64,000 nucleotides of DNA, taken from the NCBI GenBank assembly GCA_963720235.1, contig OY970389.1, positions 4,340,001 to 4,404,000 on the forward strand, given 5' to 3'. A program made the translations under genes and the position numbers. This stretch comes from JACMLC01 sp963720235. GTDB lineage: Bacteria; Acidobacteriota; Blastocatellia; Pyrinomonadales; Pyrinomonadaceae. Below, piece by piece: positions 9,220 through 19,723 of the stretch. The notes beneath the pieces were generated by a model. The model searched no databases, was not told where the DNA came from, and saw only the letters and a list, made by a program, of their open reading frames with translations. Each line of letters opens with the position of its first letter. The first letter of the stretch is position 1.

Positions 9220-9789
9220 GTGAGCGAGAGCGGGCAGGACAGTGTTACACAACTGTTGATTGAATTGACCAACGGCAACCGCGCCGCAGTAGAAGTGTTG
9301 TTGCAGGTTGTCTATGATGAACTGCGCAAGCTGGCGGCCAACTACCTGCGCCGCGAGCGTCTGGACCACACGCTGCAACCGACCGCGCTCGTGCACGAAG
9401 CTTATCTGCGCCTGATAGACCAGACGCAGGTTAACTGGCAGAACCGCGCGCACTTTTTCGGCGTCGCCGCGCAGATGATGCGCCGAATTCTTGTTGACCA
9501 CGCGCGCCAGCATAATGCGGAAAAGCGCGGGCATGATTTTCAAAAGCTTTCGCTGGATGAAAATATTGACAAGGCGGTTGAGCGCAGCGCGGAGTTGATT
9601 ATGCTGGACGACGCGCTCAAAGAGTTGGCCGAGATTGACGAGCAGAAGAGCCGCATTGTCGAACTCAGATATTTTGGCGGCCTCACTGTAGAAGAGACTG
9701 CCGAAGTTTTGGGCGTCACGCCCATCACAATCAAACGCCACTGGCGCATGGCAAAGGCTTGGCTCTACGGGCAGATGCAGAAGCAGTAA
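9220..9789 (+). CDS. ECF-subfamily RNA polymerase sigma factor (TIGR02999 type)
   Basis: This is a 189-residue sigma-70 family protein. Region 2 is visible as YDELRKLAANYLRRERLDHTLQPTALVHEAYLRL followed by FFGVAAQMMRRILVDHAR, the signature of the TIGR02999 group common in Acidobacteriota, Planctomycetes and Verrucomicrobia. Region 4 (ELRYFGGLTVEETAEVLGVTPITIKRHWRMAKAWL) forms the -35-binding helix-turn-helix. It starts at GTG. In this group the sigma gene is commonly followed by a Ser/Thr kinase, as here, and the kinase rather than a classical anti-sigma factor is thought to be its signalling partner. Confidence 0.9.
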   Translation: MSESGQDSVTQLLIELTNGNRAAVEVLLQVVYDELRKLAANYLRRERLDHTLQPTALVHEAYLRLIDQTQVNWQNRAHFFGVAAQMMRRILVDHARQHNAEKRGHDFQKLSLDENIDKAVERSAELIMLDDALKELAEIDEQKSRIVELRYFGGLTVEETAEVLGVTPITIKRHWRMAKAWLYGQMQKQ

Positions 9790-9927
9790 AGAAGGATTTG
9801 TTGTATAACTTAGAAAAGTAGAAATAGAATTGATGCTGCGTTGCAGCCACGCGCAGTTCAAGCTTTGATACTTACTCGTCTGAATTTTCCAACTCCCCGG
9901 TTATTAAATATCATTCGTTAAGCTTTT

Positions 9928-12900
9928 ATGACCCCCGAACGCTGGCAGCATATCGAAGAGATTTTTCAGACCGCGCTAGACCTTGCGCCCGGCGAGCGCG
10001 AGCGTTTTATTACGAATGCCTGCACGGGTGATGCAGAGTTGCAGCGCGAGGTCGAAACACTCCTCACACAATACGAACAGGCTGGCGATTTCATAGACGA
10101 GCCGCTCTATGACCAGACAGGCGTGCAGGCTCTCGCTTCGCTGATTAATGACGAAGGCGACCCGATGCTTGGGCGGCTGGTGGGCGCGTACAAAATCGAG
10201 CGCGAGATAGGGCGCGGCGGAATGGGCGCGGTTTATCTTGCGACGCGCGCCGACAATGTCTTTCAGAAGAAGGTCGCCATCAAGGTCGTCAAGCGCGGGA
10301 TGGACACGGACTTTATTCTGCGCCGCTTTCGCCGCGAGCGTCAGATTGTCGCATCCTTAGACCATGTGAATATCGCGCGCCTCTTGGACGGCGGAGCGAC
10401 GGAGGACGGGCGGCCCTACTTCGTCATGGAGTACATAGAGGGCGAGCCGCTTTATCAATACTGCGACTCACGCCTGCTCTCTTTGCGCGAACGGCTGCGC
10501 ATCTTCGCACAGGTCTGCGAAGCCGTTGAGTATGCGCATCACAATCAAGTCATACACCGCGACATCAAGCCTTCAAACATTCTCGTCAACTCGGCAGGCA
10601 CGCCGAAGCTTTTCGACTTTGGTATCGCAAAGCTTTTAAATCCAGAAATGTCTGCGGACACTGCGCCGCAGACCGCGACAGCCATGCGTTTGATGACAGT
10701 CGAGTATGCCAGCCCCGAACAGGTGCAGGGCATGCCCGTCACATTGCTGAGCGACCTCTACAGCCTTGGCGTGCTGCTTTATGAACTTCTGACCGGACAC
10801 AGGCCATATCGCTTTCGCAGTCGCCTGCTGCATGAGATGGCGCGCGTCATCTCCGAAGAAGAGCCTGAGTATCCGTCCGTTGCAGTCAATCGCTCTGAGA
10901 GCCTGTTGCCCGTCGCGCATGTGGATCAGGAAGCGATGACTATCGGCCACCTCTGCGAGATGCGCAGCGAGACGCCCGATAGCCTGCGCCGCGAACTTGC
11001 AGGAAGTCTTGATAACATCACTCTCAAGGCTCTCAGGAAAGACCCTGCACAGCGTTATCAATCGGCTGCGGCATTGCGCGATGACATCGTGCGTTATCTT
11101 GAAGGCAAGCCTGTCTCCGCGCCGCTCTATCTTCCGCCGTCTGCCTCCAGACACACACATGCCGCGCGTCCTGTGAAGAAGACGGATGAGATGTCAATCG
11201 CCATCCTGCCGTTCAAGCTGATAGGCTCGACGCACAGTGGAGAGACGGACGACGAATATCTCGGCGTCGGCTTAGCGGATGCGATAATCACACGTCTCTC
11301 GAATGTGCAGCGTCTGGTCGTGCGCCCGACGAGCAGCGTCTTGCAGTACAACAAGACGGGCGAGCCGCTGGAGGCCGGGCGCAATCTTGATGTTGACTAC
11401 ATCGTGGATGGCAACATTCGCCGCGTCGGTGAAACCTTACGCGTGACCGTACAACTCTTGAGCGTCCGTGACGAGGCGGCGCGTTGGGCCGGAAAGTTTG
11501 ACGAGAAGTTGACGGACGTGCTCGTGCTCGAAGATTTGATTTCCGAACAGGTGGCCGTCGCGCTCGTCCCGCAACTGACTGGCGAAGAGCAGGAGCGGCT
11601 TGCCAAGCGCGGCACGAACAAGCCGGAAGCTTTCGAGGCTTACCTGCGCGGGCGTTTTCACTGGAACTCTCCGACGGAAGATAACATCGCCAAGTCAATC
11701 GCTTTTTATCAACGCGCAGTCGAGCTCGACCCGAATTATGCTCTGGCTTACGCGGGCATTGCGGATTACTACAACATGCTCGGCGTCTATGGTGTGCTGC
11801 CGTTTGCAGAGGCCGCGCCGAAAGCAAGGGAGGCCGCGCTTAAAGCAGTCGAGCTTGACCCGATGCTTGCAGCCGCTTATTCCGCACTTGGCTTTGCTGT
11901 CCTGACGCACGATTTTGATTGGCAGAAGGCGGAAGAACATCTTCAACGCGCAGTCGCGCTCAATCCGAATTATTCAACAGGCAGATTGTGGTACGGCTAC
12001 TTCTTCGCGCTCGCAGGGCGGCCCGAAGAGGCCTTGCCGCACGCGCGACGCGCGATTGAGTTAGACCCTTACACGCCTATGATTCAGCAGACGGCGAACT
12101 GGGTCTTTTATCTCCTGCGTCTTTACGATGAAACCATCGAAGCGGCGAGCCGCATTGCCACAAACGACCCGCAGTACGGCCTCTCATACGTCATCCTGTG
12201 CCTGGCCTTCTCGCAGTTAGGCAGACATGAAGAGGCTATAGAAGCGGCCCTGAAGGCTACAGAGCTTATGGGCAGAAGTCCGTACACGCTGACGCGGCTT
12301 GCGTCCGCTTACGCAGCAGGCGGGCAGCGCGAGCCTGCGCTGCAACTTCTTGAAGAAGTCAAACGCATGGAGGCGACGCGCTACGTTTCGCCGCATCTGC
12401 TCGCACCAATTTATGTTCATCTCAAAGATTACGAGCGCGCGTTGTCGGAACTCGAACGCGCTTTGGAGATACACGACGCGCGCGTTATCTGGCTCGGCGT
12501 TGACCCGCAGTTTGATGCACTGCGCCGCGAGAGGCGATTCCATGAACTGCTCAGGCGTACGAACAATCCTGCGCCGCAGCCGCATCTGGAGAAACCTTCG
12601 ACGGGCGAGTCTGCGAGCGGCAGGAGATTTTCCAGCGAAAGAGTGACGGGCGAGCCGCGCACAGGGCAGAAGTCCATCGCAGTCCTGCCGTTCAAGATGA
12701 TTGGCGCGAAAACTTCCGGCGACACGGATGATGAATACTTGGGCGTCGGGCTTGCGGACGCGCTGATTACACGTCTCTCAAACGTCCGCCGCTTTATCGT
12801 CCGCCCGACGAGCAGCGTCTTGCAGTATGCGGAAAAAGGCGACCCGCTTCATGCAGGTCATGAACTCGATGTGGACTACATCGTGGACGGCAACATTCGC

Positions 12901-15900
12901 CGCGTCGGAGAAAAATTGCGTGTCTCCGCGCAGCTTTTCAGCGCGAGTGATGGCGCGACACGTTGGTCTGAAAGATTCGACGAAAAGTTTACAGACGTGC
13001 TTGAGTTGGAAGACACGCTGTCGAGCCAGATTGCAGGCGTGCTGATTCCGCAACTGACTGGCGAAGAGCAGGAGCAACTTGCCAAGCGCAGCACGGACAA
13101 CGCGCAGGCTTTTGAAGCCTACCTGCGCGGGCGTTATCACTGGCACAGTCTGACCGAAGAAGGCTTTGCCAAATCCATAGCCTATTATCATCGCGCCATA
13201 GAGCTTGACCCGAATTATGCTCTGGCCTACGCGGGCATCGCTGACTACTACATTTTTCTTGGCATCTACTGCATCATGCCATTTGCCGAAAGCTCTCTCG
13301 CGGCAAAGCAGGCCGCGCAGAAAGCGGTCGAGCTTGACGACACTCTTCCCGAAGCTCATGCCTCGCTCGCCTTCGCGCTCGTCTCACACGACCTTAACTG
13401 GCATGCCGCCGAAGTTCATTACAAGCGCGCCATAGAGCTCAATCCAAACAGCGTGATAGCGCACAACTGGTATAGCTTTGTTCTCTTACAGGAAGCGCGC
13501 TTTGAAGAATCGCTGACAGAGATAACTCGCGCAGTCGAATTAGACCCGATAACTCCTGTCGTCCGGCAATCGCTCGCGTGGTGTCATTATCACTCGCGCC
13601 GCTTTGATGAAGCCGTCAGCGTTCACCGTAAAATAATTGAATCCGAGCCGCGCTTTGCCTGGGGACGTGTGACCTTTAGCTGGGCTTTGATGTGCGCGGG
13701 CTTGCTTGATGAAGCAGTCGAGCAGGCGGAGAAGGCTGTCGAACTGGGCAGCGATAATCTGCTTTACCTGACTGCTCTCGGCGCGATTTATGCTGCGGCG
13801 GGCAGGACAGACGAGGCGCACAAGGTTTTGGCGCAACTGCAAGAGGCCGGGCGCACGCGCTATGTCTCGCCATATTTTCTGGCAATGATTTATTGCCATC
13901 TGGGAGACAAAGAACAAGCTCTCTCGCATCTCGATCAGGCTCTGACCATCAACGACACCTGGACGACATGGCTCGTCGTTGACCCGCAGTGGGATGCTCT
14001 GCGCACGGACACGCGCTTTGATGAACTGCTCTGGCGCACCAGAAATCCCGCGCTTGCGAGGCAAGCTGCCGCGCAGCAAGTCTCTACGAAAATAGATGTC
14101 GTCAAAGATAAAGACGGCAGCGAGAAATCCATCGCCGTCCTGCCTTTTAAGCTGATGAATGTTTTGGCTGACGGCAACACTGATGACAAATATCTGAGCA
14201 TCGGACTCGCGGATGCTTTGATTACGCGACTCTCAAACGTGCGCCGCATCAATGTGCGACCGACAAGTTCTGTAGCACATTTTTCCGAAGACGATGCCAA
14301 CCCGCTCGATGCAGGTCGCCTGCTCAATGTGACGCATGTCCTAGACGGGCGCATACAGCGCGCGGCAGACCGCATACGAATCACTGTGCAGCTCATCAGC
14401 ATCAAGAACAACAAGCCCGTCTGGGCCGGACAGTTTCAAGAGCAATTCACAGATGTGCTCAGCATACAGGACACAATCTCCGAACAGGTCGCACAAGTTC
14501 TTGTACCGCAGTTGACGGGCGACGAGCGCAAGAAGCTTGCCAAGCGCGGGACGGATGACGCCGCAGCTTTTGAGTCATACATGCGCGGGCGTTACTACTG
14601 GAATACTTTTACTGTCGAAGGATTTGCCAAAGCTCTGGTCTGTTACAACCGCGCCGTTGCTTACGCGCCTGATTACGCGCTGGCCTACACAGGCATCGCG
14701 GACTATTACACTTTCCTGGGCGTCTATTCCGTGCTGCCTTTCTCTGAAACTTCTGCGGCGGCCAAAGAGGCCGCGCTCAAAGCCGTAGAGCTTGATGACG
14801 AGTCGGCTGAAGCATATTCCGCGCTCGGCATTGCAACGTTGCTTCATGATTTCGATTGGCAGACAACAGAAAGACACCTGCGCCGCGCGGTTGAGCTTAA
14901 TCCAAACTATGCTATCGGGCGCACCTGGTACTGCTATTTCTTAGGCATGACGGGCCGCTTCGATGAAGGCTTTGCACAGGTGCGCCGCGCGCTTGAGATA
15001 GACCCTTTGACGCCGATTATTCATCACACGCTGAACTGGACTTATTACTATGCGCGGCAGTATGAAGAGTCAATCGCTTCGACCCGCAAGCTCATCCTGA
15101 ACGAGCCGCAGTATGGATTGGCCCACATCTTTCTCTGCATGGTCTTATGGCAGACGGGCCAGTACCGGGAAGCCATAGAATCCGGGCAGCGCGGCATAGA
15201 GCTTATCGGCAGAAGTCCTTACACGCTCTGCTTCCTCGCCTCTGCACACGCGGCTGCGGGCGAAAGAGAGCAGGCGCAAAGATTGCTTGCAGAGATTCAC
15301 GAGATGTCAGCGACGCGCTATGTCTCGCCTTACTTGCTGGCGATGGCCTATAGCAATCTGGGCGATAAAGAGCGCGCACTCGCAGAGCTTGAGCGCGCTT
15401 GGGCCATACGCGATGGCCGCCTTGCTTGGCTTGGCGTTGACCCGCAGTTTGATTCGCTCCGCGACGATGCGCGTTACAACGCGCTCCTGCATCAGACGAA
15501 TAATCCGTTAGCTTCAAAGCCAGTGACGACAGGCGAGTTGTCCACGGCAGAAAAAGTTTTGGAAAAATCTATCGCTGTCCTGCCGTTCAAACTGCTCGGC
15601 GCGCGACGCGGCGATGATACAGGCGACGAATATCTCGGCATCGGACTCGCGGATGCATTGATTACACGACTCTCAAATGTACGGCGATTCATCGTCCGCC
15701 CGACGAGCAGCGTCCTGCGTTACGGAGACAGCAGCGACCCGCTCCCCGCGGGTCAGGAGCTAGGCGTTGACTACGTCGTTGACGGCAACATACGCCGCGC
15801 AGGCGAGCGCATACGCATCACAGCACAACTCTTGAGCATCAGCGAAGGCGCGACGCGCTGGGCCGGACGATTCGACGAAAAGTTTACAGATGTGCTTGAG

Positions 15901-16956
15901 CTTGAAGACTCCATCTCCGAACAGGTCGCGGAAGCCTTAGTGCCGCAACTGACGGGAGAAGAGAGAAAGAAGCTTGCCAAGCGCGGCACGGATAAACCGG
16001 AAGCATTTGAATCTTACCTGCGCGGGCGTTATCACTGGAACACTTTTACAGAAGAAGGATTCGCCAAATCCCTGCTCTGCTATCAACGCGCCATCGCGCT
16101 CGACCCGAATTATGCTGCCGCTTACACAGGCATCGCGGATTATTTTAACTGGCTCGGCGTTTATGCCGTGCTGCCTTTCCATGAATGCGCGGCGGCGGCG
16201 AAAGAGGCTGCCGAAAAAGCTATTGAGCTTGACGACACGCTCGCAGAAGCTTATACCGCGCTCGGCTTTGCAGTGCTCTGCCACGACTTTGACTGGAAGA
16301 AGGGCGAAGCATTGCTCCGCCGCGCCATCCAGCTTAATCCGAATTACGCGACGGGCTATATCTGGCTCAGCTTTCAACTCACGATGCAGAAAAATTTCGA
16401 TGAAGCCCGCGCGGCTGCTCGTCGCGCAGTCGAGCTTGATCCGCTCTCGCCGATTAACCGCTACACAGTGGGCTGGACTTACTATCAGGAGCATCGTTTT
16501 GAAGAGGCCATCGCGGAATATCGCAAGGTAATCGCAGCCGAGCCGGGTTACGGCATGGGCCACTTCGGGTTGAGTTGGGCGTTGGGCCAGACGGGGCAAC
16601 ATGAAGAGGCCATCCGCGAAGCGACCACCGCCGTCGAGATACTTGGCCGAAGCCCTTTTTACCTGAGCGTGCTGGCCGAAGCCTATGCCGGAGCCGGAAA
16701 GGAAACGGAGGCGCGCGAAGTCCTGCGGCAGATTAAAGAGCAGTCAGAGATACGATATGTCTCGCCCTATCATCTCGCGGTTGTTCACTGCCAGCTCGGT
16801 GAATTTGAAGAGACATTCAAGCTGCTCGAAGAAGCTCTGGCAATCACAGACGGCTGGCTCGTCTGGCTCGGCACAGAGCCGCAACTCGAACCCGTGCGCC
16901 AAGACCCGCGCTTTCAGGAAATAATGAAGCGCATCAACCATCCTGCCGCCGTTTGA
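9928..16956 (+). CDS. Giant Ser/Thr protein kinase with four tandem TolB-like/TPR modules
   Basis: This protein has 2342 residues. After a short N-terminal helical domain (MTPERWQHIEEIFQTAL, also standard in acidobacterial kinases) comes a Hanks-type kinase: glycine loop IGRGGMGAVYLA, Lys119, HRD at 210-212 and DFG at 230-232, so it should be active. No membrane segment follows the kinase. Four homologous modules then begin near residues 421, 914, 1399 and 1879. Each holds a TolB_N-like domain (KSIAVLPFKL...DDEYLGVGLADALITRLSNV...RPTSSVLQY) followed by TPR-type repeats (AIELDPNYALAYAGIADYY and others). Usual relatives carry one such module. The gene follows the ECF sigma gene in the same direction with a 138-base gap, suggesting linked function. 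It probably phosphorylates proteins docked on its TPR scaffold; targets are unknown. Confidence 0.9.
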   Translation: MTPERWQHIEEIFQTALDLAPGERERFITNACTGDAELQREVETLLTQYEQAGDFIDEPLYDQTGVQALASLINDEGDPMLGRLVGAYKIEREIGRGGMGAVYLATRADNVFQKKVAIKVVKRGMDTDFILRRFRRERQIVASLDHVNIARLLDGGATEDGRPYFVMEYIEGEPLYQYCDSRLLSLRERLRIFAQVCEAVEYAHHNQVIHRDIKPSNILVNSAGTPKLFDFGIAKLLNPEMSADTAPQTATAMRLMTVEYASPEQVQGMPVTLLSDLYSLGVLLYELLTGHRPYRFRSRLLHEMARVISEEEPEYPSVAVNRSESLLPVAHVDQEAMTIGHLCEMRSETPDSLRRELAGSLDNITLKALRKDPAQRYQSAAALRDDIVRYLEGKPVSAPLYLPPSASRHTHAARPVKKTDEMSIAILPFKLIGSTHSGETDDEYLGVGLADAIITRLSNVQRLVVRPTSSVLQYNKTGEPLEAGRNLDVDYIVDGNIRRVGETLRVTVQLLSVRDEAARWAGKFDEKLTDVLVLEDLISEQVAVALVPQLTGEEQERLAKRGTNKPEAFEAYLRGRFHWNSPTEDNIAKSIAFYQRAVELDPNYALAYAGIADYYNMLGVYGVLPFAEAAPKAREAALKAVELDPMLAAAYSALGFAVLTHDFDWQKAEEHLQRAVALNPNYSTGRLWYGYFFALAGRPEEALPHARRAIELDPYTPMIQQTANWVFYLLRLYDETIEAASRIATNDPQYGLSYVILCLAFSQLGRHEEAIEAALKATELMGRSPYTLTRLASAYAAGGQREPALQLLEEVKRMEATRYVSPHLLAPIYVHLKDYERALSELERALEIHDARVIWLGVDPQFDALRRERRFHELLRRTNNPAPQPHLEKPSTGESASGRRFSSERVTGEPRTGQKSIAVLPFKMIGAKTSGDTDDEYLGVGLADALITRLSNVRRFIVRPTSSVLQYAEKGDPLHAGHELDVDYIVDGNIRRVGEKLRVSAQLFSASDGATRWSERFDEKFTDVLELEDTLSSQIAGVLIPQLTGEEQEQLAKRSTDNAQAFEAYLRGRYHWHSLTEEGFAKSIAYYHRAIELDPNYALAYAGIADYYIFLGIYCIMPFAESSLAAKQAAQKAVELDDTLPEAHASLAFALVSHDLNWHAAEVHYKRAIELNPNSVIAHNWYSFVLLQEARFEESLTEITRAVELDPITPVVRQSLAWCHYHSRRFDEAVSVHRKIIESEPRFAWGRVTFSWALMCAGLLDEAVEQAEKAVELGSDNLLYLTALGAIYAAAGRTDEAHKVLAQLQEAGRTRYVSPYFLAMIYCHLGDKEQALSHLDQALTINDTWTTWLVVDPQWDALRTDTRFDELLWRTRNPALARQAAAQQVSTKIDVVKDKDGSEKSIAVLPFKLMNVLADGNTDDKYLSIGLADALITRLSNVRRINVRPTSSVAHFSEDDANPLDAGRLLNVTHVLDGRIQRAADRIRITVQLISIKNNKPVWAGQFQEQFTDVLSIQDTISEQVAQVLVPQLTGDERKKLAKRGTDDAAAFESYMRGRYYWNTFTVEGFAKALVCYNRAVAYAPDYALAYTGIADYYTFLGVYSVLPFSETSAAAKEAALKAVELDDESAEAYSALGIATLLHDFDWQTTERHLRRAVELNPNYAIGRTWYCYFLGMTGRFDEGFAQVRRALEIDPLTPIIHHTLNWTYYYARQYEESIASTRKLILNEPQYGLAHIFLCMVLWQTGQYREAIESGQRGIELIGRSPYTLCFLASAHAAAGEREQAQRLLAEIHEMSATRYVSPYLLAMAYSNLGDKERALAELERAWAIRDGRLAWLGVDPQFDSLRDDARYNALLHQTNNPLASKPVTTGELSTAEKVLEKSIAVLPFKLLGARRGDDTGDEYLGIGLADALITRLSNVRRFIVRPTSSVLRYGDSSDPLPAGQELGVDYVVDGNIRRAGERIRITAQLLSISEGATRWAGRFDEKFTDVLELEDSISEQVAEALVPQLTGEERKKLAKRGTDKPEAFESYLRGRYHWNTFTEEGFAKSLLCYQRAIALDPNYAAAYTGIADYFNWLGVYAVLPFHECAAAAKEAAEKAIELDDTLAEAYTALGFAVLCHDFDWKKGEALLRRAIQLNPNYATGYIWLSFQLTMQKNFDEARAAARRAVELDPLSPINRYTVGWTYYQEHRFEEAIAEYRKVIAAEPGYGMGHFGLSWALGQTGQHEEAIREATTAVEILGRSPFYLSVLAEAYAGAGKETEAREVLRQIKEQSEIRYVSPYHLAVVHCQLGEFEETFKLLEEALAITDGWLVWLGTEPQLEPVRQDPRFQEIMKRINHPAAV

Positions 16957-16976
16957 GTTTCAAAAAGAAAGATACG

Positions 16977-17090
16977 TCTCGCGCAAAGGCGCAAAGGCGC
17001 AAAGAAGAGAAGACGCAAAGAGTTGAATAACTCTTTATCGTGAAAGCTTTCTTGGCGTCTTCCTTTGCGCCTTTGCGCCTTTGCGCGAGA
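16977..17090. repeat. CGCAAAGGCG-type intergenic inverted repeat (copy 3)
   Basis: TCTCGCGCAAAGGCG words on the left and TTTGCGCC...GCGCGAGA on the right form a long interrupted hairpin directly after the giant kinase gene. The outer arms start TCTCGCGC rather than TCCCGC, a sequence variant of the family. Confidence 0.85.
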
Positions 17091-17266
17091 TTCCTTCGTA
17101 TCTTTTTTCCTGCAACAAAATCTATCCGACATTAAATGTTTGTGATAGACTCCGCGCCGATTAAAGCTACCCGGCCACTTACTTCCAGAGTGCGCCCCTC
17201 TTAAACTCTCTTCTCTCGCGAGAGAGCATGTGTTTTTGTTTCTGACTGCTTTTCTCAAGGAGCATC

Positions 17267-18265
17267 ATGCAAAATTCAATCAAATCCCTTGTCTGTTTCC
17301 TCTCATGGTCAATCCTGACAGTCGGCTTGCCCGCGCCAGCGATGCTCAACGCGCAGACGCCCGCACAGACGGTTGCGCCCAATAACTCTGCGCTGCAAAC
17401 TGATGCCAAGAATGCGTTCGCGCAGGGACGCTCGCTCCTCAAGCGCGGCGATGCTGAGCAGGCTCTCATTGCGCTCGAACAGTCGCTCAAGCTTTACACT
17501 TCTGCCAATGATGCGAAAGGCATTGCCGCTTCGCGTGACGCGCTCGGAGATCTCTACAGCCGTCAGGGTCAATACAACGTCGCAGGCAATCATTATCAGG
17601 AAGCGAACAAATCCTTCACCGCCGCAGAAGATTCTTACAACGCCAATCTGATGCTCGCCAAGACTGGCGACATGTTCTTTCGCGCAGGGATGGTCAATGA
17701 GTCGCGCGATGCTTACTCAAAAATGACCGTGCCGAAGATTGACATCAGCACGACCGGCAAAATCAAACAGGCTATACAAAAAGCGGACAAGGTGGTGGCT
17801 CTCGTCAACAAAGGGCGCGAGGTCGCGGCAAGCGGTCTCAGTGCGGGGACTGTCAATAAGGCCACACAGTTTGCCGCAGATGTGAAGACTGCTGTGGATG
17901 AGGAACGCGCAGCTTATCGCCAATTTATCATCTACTCGATTTACGAGCTTGGCATGGGCCGTCTCAATTACGCCAACAACCAGCTTGACGCGGCCAGGAC
18001 ACATTTCAACAACGCGCACGCCGCCGCAGACAATCCTTTCTACAGCAGGTTCGGGCAGGCGCGTCGCTGGCGCGTCGCCTCGCGCACTTCTCTCGGCGAC
18101 ATAGCTCTCTTGCAGGGTCGTTATTCAGACGCACTCAAGCTCTACAATTCGGCAAGCGATGGTGCGCGCAAAGACAATCGCGCAGACCTGCGCTGGCCCG
18201 CGCAGCGCGGCACAGGCAAGAGCAAGTGCTTGATGAGCAGACAGCATTGCTGGAATATACTTTAG
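17267..18265 (+). pseudogene. N-terminal TPR part of a TPR-CHAT protein (truncated, frameshifted)
   Basis: A signal peptide (CFLSWSILTVGLPAPAMLNAQ) is followed by TPR-like repeats (AFAQGRSLLKRGDAEQALIALEQSLKLY and others), as in secreted TPR-CHAT proteins of Acidobacteriota. An AGGAG ribosome site precedes the ATG. The family-like sequence stops at PAQRGTGK; the last 14 residues are out-of-frame and look unrelated. The CHAT half continues at once in another frame (18226-19605). In related proteins several more TPRs and a linker normally lie between these points. The simplest reading is an out-of-frame internal deletion near 18218-18225. A shortened secreted TPR protein could still be made. 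Confidence 0.6.
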
Positions 18266-19605
18266 GCGCAAAGGATTCGTACCTGTGGGTCGTCACACAG
18301 AGCGGCGCGGCTCTCTACAAATTGCCCGCACGCGCTGTTGTGGACCAGCAAGCGCAGGAATTTCGCGCGCAGATGATTCCCGAAAAATTCAGGACGCCGA
18401 TTGCCGGAGTTGCTAGCGCACAGACGCGCGGCCTCGGTCTTAGTAGCTCTGCCCCCGCCTCTACTAATGTCGGAGGGTTTGCAACTGCTTCCAACAATCT
18501 CTACAAAACTGTCATCGAGCCAGCCTCCGCAATCATTGGCGACAAGCGCATGCTCATCGTCGCGGACGGCGCGCTCAACTACATTCCGTTCGAGGCGTTG
18601 ATCAAAACGACTGACACAGATTACTCTGCGCTTCCATATCTCATAACGACCAATGAGATTGTCTATGCTCCTTCGGCCTCGGTCGTCGGAGTTATCAGAA
18701 AACAATCTGCGGCCAAGCCGACCGGCAAGAGCGTGTTGCTCGTCGCAGACCCTGTCTTTAATGCCAATGACCCGCGCCTGAGGCCCGCATCCGCGCGCGC
18801 AAAGGTTAGCAATCCGCGCGCGAAGGCAAGCACTCCACGCGCGAAAGGCAGTGGGAGAGCAAAAACAACTACAGCCGCACAGACGCCTGCAACCACCGCC
18901 CCAACACCCACTGCCAATGCTGGCCCGGACACTTCGCGCGGCCTTGGACTCTCAAGCGCGTTGACAGATGTGGCCGGCACTCCTGCTGCTCAGGCAACAG
19001 GCGCGCCCGCTCAAGGCCTCATGCTCTCGCGCCTCAACGGCACGCGCACAGAGGCAGAGAAGATTGCTCTCTTAACCAAGCAGAGCGGCGGCACCGCTGA
19101 TGTCTGGCTCGACCTCAATGCCAACGAAGCCAATATCCAGTCCAAGGATTTAAGAAACTATCGTGTGGTGCACGTGGCAACTCATGGCCTCTTGAATGCC
19201 GAACGTCCACAGTTCACAGGCCTTGTGCTTTCGCTGGTCGGCAACAAATCCGGCGACGGCTTCCTCCGAACGGATGAGATTTTCAATCTCAAGCTGGGCT
19301 CACCGCTGGTCATGCTCTCGGCCTGCGAGACAGGCTTAGGCAAGGAGAAGAGAGGAGAAGGCGTGATTGGCCTGACGCGTGCATTTATGTATGCAGGCGC
19401 GCCGACAGTGGGAGTGAGTTTGTGGTCAGTGTCTGACAATTCGGCGGCGGAGTTGATGACAGACTTTTACAAGCGGATGTTGACGGGACAGGGGATGGCG
19501 CCAGCGGCAGCGATGAGGGCGGCGCAACAGCAGATGATCGCGGGCAAGAAGTACTCTGCGCCGTATTACTGGGCTCCGTTTGTCCTCGTCGGTGAATGGC
19601 GTTGA
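18226..19605 (+). pseudogene. C-terminal CHAT (caspase-like) peptidase part, separated by a frameshift
   Basis: This is the CHAT domain of the same ancestral protein. It opens (GTG) at VLDEQTALLEYTLGAKDSYLWVV, which in complete relatives is an internal linker rather than an N-terminus. The catalytic dyad is present: His320 in VVHVATHGLLN and Cys367 in LVMLSACETGLG. A low-complexity insert rich in Ala, Lys and Thr (about residues 188-235) lies inside the domain. The start lies 40 bases inside the upstream frame and has no convincing ribosome site, so translation would depend on coupling; the product would lack a signal peptide. I class it as a broken gene, but the intact catalytic residues mean a re-initiated product or a sequencing error cannot be excluded. 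Confidence 0.6.
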
Positions 19606-19723
19606 GGATGCGTCGGGCAACAGAGTGTTGATATAACTATTTGAGGAGAGTCGGCAAAGAGTTTAATGAACATGGTTCTCAAGAGATAATAGAATTCTTT
19701 CCCGGCTTATCCTTAAAAATAAA

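Noticed and set aside
18200..18265. Programmed ribosomal frameshift joining the TPR and CHAT halves
   Set aside because: No slippery heptamer or downstream structure is visible, and the joined protein would still lack the TPRs and linker found in relatives; a deletion explains it better.
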